Of a stretch of DNA of 64,000 nt, positions 58,265-64,000 are shown piece after piece. Both the position numbers and the translations under genes were made by a program. The stretch's first letter is position 1, and the number at the start of each line of letters is the position of its first letter. The notes under the pieces were generated by a model. That model was not told the origin of the DNA and made no database searches. It saw only the letters and a list, made by a program, of their open reading frames with translations. The stretch is from Dichomitus squalens LYAD-421 SS1 (Eukaryota; Basidiomycota; Agaricomycetes; Polyporales; Polyporaceae): assembly GCF_000275845.1 (NCBI RefSeq), contig NW_006766885.1:1316604-1380603 (forward strand), written 5' to 3'.

Positions 58265-60278
58265 ATGCCAGCGGTCAAGAGAGAGACTCGTGCGAACGCG
58301 ACCGAGTCCGACAGAGGCGGAATAGACAACAGGGAGCGTAGCCCGGACCGACGTGTGATCGAAGCGCTACCGGCGCCTTTGATTGTCCAGGGCGGGATTT
58401 TCCTTTCTCAGAAATTTTGGACTTCGTCTCTGACCTCCACCCCGCCCACAGTGACGCTGGGCCCGCCGCCGTCTGCAGCGGGACCCTCCCATAGCGCTAT
58501 GCCAGCTTCTAGTGCTAACGCGGCCGCACAGACTTCTTCTCCTGCACATCTTGCCCCTGCCGGATCGCCTTCTTCTGCCCCTCCCTCATCCACTCCCGGC
58601 CCGTCCGTTCCTGCGAACGCATACACGACGCAATTCGCTGTCCAGCCACAGCCTGTTTCGCGATCGTACTACGCGCCACCACAATATCAGACCGGCACAT
58701 CTCAGTCTGCCTCTCAGCCGTACCCCGCACAAGCGACGTACTACCCTCAGCAGCCCCCACCTGGTCCAGCGCAGCCTGCGGCTGGAAATTACTCGTTTTA
58801 TGGCTATCCTCCAAATGCTTGGGCGAATGCATGGAATACTGCCACGTATCAATATCCTCCTGGCACTGGCTACTCTTACTCGTACGCTCCTCCGCCACAG
58901 GGCTCCTCTCAGACTGCTGTTGCCGTCTCTCCTGCGCCAGTTCCAGTACCCGCCCCTTCAGCTAAGCAGAAGTCTCCAAGCTCATCTCCTTCACTTCCGC
59001 CAGCGTACAATAAAGACTGGGATGCAGCACTCAAGTCGTTCTTGTCCTCCATTGGGTTCTCTCAGGCGTTGCGGGGGTTTGAGGCAGACATGTTGGTATT
59101 GAACCCGGAGTGGGAGCGCAAGAAGGTTCCCCTTGCCCTCGGAGAGCTCATGAAGGATCTCATGGTACGTGCATGCTCGATCATGATTGCACATATCGTC
59201 TCCTCACGAGCTCTTAGCAACTAGCTCAGGCGAAGGAGGAGAACCAAGATGTCGGGATGCAGAAACGTCCTCTTGACGAGCGCAAACTTGACTGTGTTCA
59301 CCTGGCGGACGGAGTGACACCTCGCCCCCACAGCTCGGTTAGTCCGGTTCTCACTCCGTTTTACCCGCTAAACGGACCTGGACTTGCTGCGCTAGATCAC
59401 GAAGGACATATCCCGCTTTCTCGCTCAGAACCGTGCTCGGAACGACGCGTCCAATCGTAACGAGTTCCTCTTGTCCATAGCCGAAAAGCGCAGGCGTCTG
59501 AATGAGAACGGAGATCCCGAGCCATCTACTTCGATACCGTCCTGCGCGCGTACGGACGCGAAGACGCAGAATAGAGACTTACAGATGAAATACGACATCG
59601 CGAAGAACGAAGACGGCCCGCTGCGCCGAACAATGAAAGCAGGTGCTCTGCCGGGCTCTGAGTCGAGTGAGGCCACCGCGCAGGCTAAGGATGCTGCCAA
59701 TGCTACTGCCCCTCGCGGTGTCGAAGACTATCCGAGTGCTGAACGATATTCTGGCTTTGACGAGCGTTTGCAGAACATTGAGAAGCACCTTGCTGTTCGC
59801 TATGGTAAGTGCTAGTCAGCCTCCCCTTCCTGCCCGAACTGCTCACACCAGTGCGACTGCAGTCCCTTCTTTACCACGATCCCTTCTTGACCGTCTCAAG
59901 TATCTGGAAGACCACATCATTCATTTGGAGAGGGAGTACCCACCATGGGCGGCTCTCCACTTCAACCAACCAAATCGTGGCGTACGTGCACCATCTGTTG
60001 TTCTATAAGTATCCCATTGTTCATCACGCCATGCATAGTGGCCGCCACCTCCACGAGCGACGCCTATCATCGTGCCCTCTCACCTCACCTCGACGGCTCA
60101 CAGGCAGCCTCAAGCCGCTACCGAGTCTCAGACGGCCGAAGGATATATATCGGAATCAGCATCCAAAGAGGTGAAAGGGAAGCCAGGGCGGCGGACGAAG
60201 TCTAGTTTACATAGGGCAGTAATGGAGAAGCTTGAGGTGCAGAGAGCAATGAACGACCTTGCAGGTGATGGCGGATGA
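58265..60278 (+). CDS. Orphan Pro/Ser/Tyr-rich protein with conserved C-terminal helices
   Basis: Five exons give 595 aa: 58265-59164, 59218-59337, 59396-59804, 59863-59981 and 60039-60278. I cannot name it firmly. Residues ~60-240 are Pro/Ser/Gln/Tyr-rich and disordered, with repeated SYYAPPQYQ- and TYYPQQPPP-like motifs. A helical block follows (WDAALKSFLSSIGFSQALRG, LVLNPEWERKKVPLALGEL). Next come ISRFLAQNRARNDASNRNEF and a basic EKRRRLNENG. The C-terminal LPRSLLDRLKYLEDHIIHLE then REYPPWAALHFNQP is the best-conserved-looking part. That leucine-rich segment loosely recalls MBIP, a subunit of metazoan ATAC histone acetyltransferase complexes. This is a hint and not an assignment. The short basic tail (GKPGRRTKSSLHRAVMEK) could be nuclear targeting. 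The third donor (GTTAGT) was chosen because it keeps the frame. Confidence 0.75.
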
Positions 60279-60337
60279 AATTCTCCCTCCTGGTTTTTTT
60301 TGACGGTCAATGGGCTCCGTTTATTTCAAACTTTACA

Positions 60338-60430
60338 GCCCGCCTAGCTCAATCGGATAGAGCGTCAGACTCTTAGGCGGGTTAAAGTCAGGTGATCTGA
60401 AGGCTGCGAGTTCGACCCTCGCGGTGGGCT
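60338..60430 (+). tRNA. tRNA-Lys(CTT) with 19-nt intron
   Basis: The acceptor stem GCCCGCC pairs with GGTGGGC, with one G-U pair. The D arm and A box are TAGCTCAATCGG. The anticodon stem TCAGA pairs with TCTGA around the loop CTCTTA...A, giving anticodon CTT at 60372-60374. A 19-nt intron (60376-60394) sits one base 3' of the anticodon, the canonical eukaryotic position. The T arm is GCGAG-TTCGACC-CTCGC, which contains the B box. A T6 Pol III terminator lies at 60451-60456, 21 nt downstream. The order of elements and the AGACTCTTA core match known Lys(CTT) genes. Confidence 0.95.
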
Positions 60431-60450
60431 AATGTTGAAACGTTTCATGC

Positions 60451-60456
60451 TTTTTT
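60451..60456 (+). terminator. Pol III terminator (T6)
   Basis: A run of six T lies 21 nt after the tRNA-Lys gene. Confidence 0.75.
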
Positions 60457-60762
60457 CACCCCTTTTATGCCATCCGTCGGACACAGCGAAATGTAAGTTT
60501 TTGGGGGAGAGGAGGAGGAGTCTCGGGCTAGCCTTGTACATAGCTTTGTCTTTGTGCGGCTGGCTTTGGTGCAAAGCAGCACCGCTACTGAGCAGAACAT
60601 GAGAAGGGAGCTTACCATTCTGGGAGGCACGTGCCGAGATCGATTAGTGCAGGGCGGAAGGCCTATTGAAACAGTAGCCGACCGTCCTCCTCGGTCCACC
60701 ATATAAATCCTCCCCTACCCTCCCCCTCCTGCCATACAAGTCGTCTCACGGCTGTCCAAGAT

Positions 60763-62231
60763 ATGCATACGATTCAGGTATGTCCAAGTCGTCTCCGGTC
60801 GCGAAGACAGGCTCATCCGTCGCATTAGCAACAATATTGGGCGGTCCGCGAGTATCTCAGCCCCGTACGCCACAATTTATGAGGACCGTCATGCGACAGG
60901 CCAATTTTGACGTATTTCTAGGTTCTCAAAGAGAGCAAGTTCAAGGAACACGGCCGCATCACCCCTGGTATGCTCTCGATCACTCCATCCGTTGCCTCCG
61001 GCGTGCGCTAACCCGGGAGCTTCCCACAGAGGAGTTCGTCGCGGCAGGCGACTTCCTGGCGTACAAGTTCCCCGTCTGGTCATGGTACGTCCTTCCTCCT
61101 CAGCACCTGTCCTTTGCATGGTTAACGCGTGTGGCCTGTCCTCGCAGGGAGAAGGGCGACGCGTCGAAGGCGCGTGACTACCTCCCCGCCGATAAGCAGT
61201 ACCTCCTCACGCGGGGCGTGCCCTGCCTCCGGCGCGCGAGTACGCTCGCGTACACGGATGCGGACGAGGACGCCGAGCGGCTGCTCTCCTTCGCGGACCC
61301 CAAGGACGGGGTCGCGGGCGGGGCGGAGGAGTGGGTCGAGACGCACGCCGGACGGAGCGCTGGCGGCGACGCGGGCGGGCACGTCGGCACGATCGACGAC
61401 ATCCCCGACGTGGACGATGCGGACGGGGAGGTTGCGGGCGCGCTGGGGCACCTTAGCTTGGGTGGGGGAGGCGTTCCGGCGGACATCCCGGACATGGACG
61501 AGATCCCGGATATGGAGGAGGACTTGGAGGACGAGGACGAGGCGACTGCTGCGGCGCCGAAGGCTTCGAACGTCATCACTGCTGAGTGAGTGCCACATGC
61601 TCCTGCTTGCGCTGCTGATGTGGCGAAGCGTTGCTGACGGGCTGTTTGTGACGGGGGTGGCAGCGAGGTGGAGGTGGCCAAGGGCAACCTGTTGCAAGTG
61701 CGGACGTACGATGTCATGATCACGTACGACAAGTACTATCAGACACCCCGCATCTGGCTTGTCGGCTATGATGAGGTACGGTCTCATCATATGTCCTTGT
61801 GTCCCTTTGCGCGGTCCTCACACAATGTGCAGAACGGCACGCCCCTCACACCCTCGCAAATCTTCCAAGACGTCTCCGCCGACCACGCCTTCAAGACGGT
61901 CACCATTGAGCCGTTCCCTCATTCAGCGTCGTTGCAAGCCGCGTCGGTGCACCCGTGCAAACATGCAAGCGTGATGAAGAAGGTCATTGAGCGGATGAAC
62001 CAGGGCATCGAGGAGCAGCAAGCAGCTCGCCGGGGTGCAACCGGGAAGGATGGGAAGCAGAAGAAGTGGCTCTTCCGCCGCGCGAGCGGCAACGGCAAGG
62101 ACGACAAGGCTGTCTCCGCAGGTGAGGAGGAGGTCGAAGGCATGCGTGTCGACCTCTACCTCGTCGTCTTCCTCAAGTTCATCGCATCGATCGTGCCCAC
62201 GATCGAGGTCGACTCGACGGCGTCGTTCTAG
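60763..62231 (+). CDS. ATG3: Autophagy E2-like conjugating enzyme Atg3
   Basis: Seven exons give 366 aa: 60763-60777, 60829-60864, 60922-60967, 61030-61084, 61148-61585, 61664-61775 and 61833-62231. The N-terminus (MHTIQ, then [20 protein letters not shown]) is the membrane-sensing amphipathic helix region. [20 protein letters not shown] and [12 protein letters not shown] follow. A long acidic linker ([20 protein letters not shown]) replaces the flexible region that binds Atg7 and Atg12. The E2 core has [17 protein letters not shown] and the catalytic Cys in [14 protein letters not shown]. The end is [20 protein letters not shown]. Atg3 transfers Atg8 to phosphatidylethanolamine on phagophore membranes. 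A second insert ([20 protein letters not shown]) lies near the C-terminus. The first exon has only 15 nt, with a GTATGT donor. Confidence 0.95.
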
Positions 62232-62522
62232 AGCTCCCCCGGCTCGAGCAGGCGAGTGTAGCGGCGTCTAGAATGGTATTGGGAGTGTACGATTTCGGGA
62301 GTATATCTTACGTTGGGTGGGGTCGTAGACGCACGAGGAACGAATGATACCTGGGACCCTATGCAGATCTTGCTTCCAGAGGTTTTGTACCACTATGTAA
62401 ATCACGCAATGTATATAAACGACCAAGAGCATCACTCGTTGCACGACTTCGTGAACGTGATCGGTTGATAGTAGCAAAGTGAGCAAACTAGGCCTCCTCC
62501 TGGGCTCGACGACGACGACGAC

Positions 62523-62554
<32 letters not shown>

Positions 62555-62615
62555 CAACGACGACGACGACGACGAGGATAGTACAACGAGGGGATATCGC
62601 TGCAACTGAGTAACG
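62232..62615. other. Convergent 3' spacer, ATG3/Yippee
   Basis: This 384-bp spacer between convergent stops contains the GAC/GAA microsatellite listed separately. Confidence 0.5.
62507..62577 (+). repeat. Imperfect (CGA)n microsatellite
   Basis: About 71 bp of CGA units are interrupted by CAA at three places. The tract lies in the 3' spacer, outside any coding model. Confidence 0.92.
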
Positions 62616-63228
62616 TTAGTCGTCCAACTTCCACTTGTTCTCCTTCGCGAGCTTCTCTCGTTCTAGGAGGTATTTCCCTGCGTTTACACAGTAAGCACCG
62701 GCATCGCTGATAGCAGCGAACGGCGTACCTTCCTTGTACTTCTGCGAGTTATCGGACGCTCTATGGTAGTACCAACCCATGCGTTCGTTGCAGCCCATGC
62801 AATACACATCTGCCACAGTGTGCACCCCCGTCCTGTGCGCATCGATGACATCATTAGTTCAAAACGCTCTGAAACTACTCGGCCAGTCGTAACATGTACT
62901 CACAGCAGGGGACGGTCTTCCTTCTTCCCCATCTTCAGGTTGACTGCTGAGTGCATCAAGCTGAGGCCCGAGTCAAGTCGTGAGAAAGGTAAGCTTGAAG
63001 TATAGAAAGTACAGTGGGAGATTCCTACAAGCCACGTCCATCCCGCCCTGAGAACGCCTTGCTGATGAGCTCGTCTTGGAGAGCCTGTTCCGCGAGTCAA
63101 TTAACCCGATCTTTCCGTATAAGTCTCTCGGCACGCACAATAACCGCTGTGCACTTCGCACAGGAGAACGTGGGGTGGCCAAGGTACGTCGTGATTACCT
63201 GAGACCTAGTGTCGGAGGTCGGAGACAT
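62616..63228 (-). CDS. Yippee-like zinc-binding protein
   Basis: Five exons give 122 aa: 63139-63228, 63029-63084, 62904-62960, 62729-62832 and 62616-62677. The two zinc-binding CxxC pairs are CAKC (in [14 protein letters not shown]) and CMGC (in [20 protein letters not shown]). [16 protein letters not shown] and [13 protein letters not shown] are the standard Yippee blocks. Yippee proteins are compact and conserved across eukaryotes. One relative, Moh1 in yeast, belongs to the GID ubiquitin ligase. The biochemical role here is inferred from the family. A short Thr/Ser N-terminus ([14 protein letters not shown]) precedes the fold. The length is typical. The start is the first ATG upstream of the first zinc knuckle with no stop between. 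Confidence 0.93.
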
Positions 63229-64000
63229 GGTTGGGAGCTGCGGTGCTCGCGGTACTGGACATAGATATTCTAGTATTACAGCGGCAGTCGCTGAAGCGAG
63301 AACATAACCAAGAAATGTAATGTCTTCGCCGATGTGTTCAGTGTTCGAGGGGAACCACCCAAATCGGGATTCCAGTGCAGCGGCGTCGATGCACGGGACC
63401 CGGGCCGAATGATCGTGATGGCGGCATAGCACGATGAAAATGTCTGCAATCGCCACTAAGTACAATTGTAGACTGCAGGCTACCGTATCTTCGACACTGG
63501 GTATAGGCAAGTTCTCTATGTAAGTAAGCATCGCGGGTGAAGACGACAGTATCCAGCTGCTTTTTGATATTATTATCATTGTTATTATTATCATCATCAT
63601 CCTGTCTGACTACAAACGCAGAAGGAAGACGCGTAGCGCCTTCGCCTGTCTACCATCGTAGCAGCGTCCTATCGACAGTATCCAGCTGCACAGGCAGACA
63701 GGTTCAAGCGTCGGAGACCTCGCTTGATGTTAAGGCTGGGAAGGATACAGAGCCTGAGGGACGGACTGCGACACTTAGAACCTGCCAGAGCAACCCGTTT
63801 TACCCGTGTTCGACAAGGGTCTGTCTCATCATGTCCACACGGACGGCAGCAGCGTGTCCCTTCTCTACTATCACAGAACTAGTCGGTCATTGAGCAGATC
63901 AACGTCGCCGGGATGGAGAAGTAGGGATCACATAGCATACCGTGACCGATACTTTGAGTGAGCATGCTATGGTCGGACACGGCTGCCTCCTGTTGAGAGC
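63229..64000. other. Window-end region without supported gene
   Basis: Upstream of the Yippee gene the sequence includes a low-complexity ATT/ATC stretch near 63566-63602. An open frame runs from 63537 to 63893 (plus) without recognisable motifs. I see no supported gene. The TATCCAGCTGC block occurs twice, near 63550 and 63679. Confidence 0.4.

Noticed and set aside
1..64000. CRISPR arrays, bacterial operons or phage genes
   Set aside because: There are no spaced direct repeats, and the intron-split genes show a fungal nuclear genome.

Overview
The window is nuclear DNA of a filamentous basidiomycete, most likely an Agaricomycete. Nearly every gene is split by many short introns of about 50-75 nt with GTRNGT-like donors and YAG acceptors. 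Intergenic spacers are short, and the gene set is fungal: a Zn2Cys6 regulator, a Ctr copper transporter, a HAD-terpene cyclase fusion and ATG3. I rebuilt the gene models by hand from splice signals, reading-frame continuity and recalled family sequences. All models quoted with a length close in frame, but no database search was possible.

Layout. 1-6.5 kb holds housekeeping genes: a GLTSCR1-domain protein (3' end outside the window), CDC23/APC8, ALG14 and the small U2AF subunit. 6.5-15 kb is gene-poor, with one intact Zn2Cys6 transcription factor (9.0-10.6 kb) and stop-riddled coding remnants. 15-22 kb holds a mitochondrial carrier-like protein diverging from a Fun30/SMARCAD1 remodeller. 22.7-27.1 kb holds a HAD-like/terpene cyclase fusion convergent with a large MFS transporter, the one stretch that looks like secondary metabolism. 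27.8-33.1 kb holds BET5, a 126-bp-arm foldback element, an unrecognised membrane protein and RMT2. 33.1-37.9 kb has no gene I can support. It contains a 254-bp N gap whose two flanks are the same 456 bp, almost certainly an unmerged contig overlap. 37.9-63.2 kb is dense again: a 899-aa low-complexity protein, CHZ1, proteasome alpha3, Ctr, SmD3, a CLC chloride channel, TSR1, VPS53, an orphan 595-aa protein, an intron-containing tRNA-Lys(CTT), ATG3 and a Yippee protein.

The genes do not form one pathway. Most act in the basic cell machinery: cell cycle, N-glycosylation, splicing, chromatin, proteasome, vesicle tethering, ribosome assembly and autophagy. Head-to-head pairs are frequent (CDC23/ALG14, carrier/Fun30, proteasome/Ctr, SmD3/CLC, and VPS53/orphan only 53 bp apart), so several promoters are probably shared. 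The points most worth checking are the terpene cyclase locus, the false duplication at the gap, the extreme microexons (an ATG-only first exon in proteasome alpha3 and a 6-nt exon in SmD3), a probable GC-AG intron in TSR1, and the foldback element.
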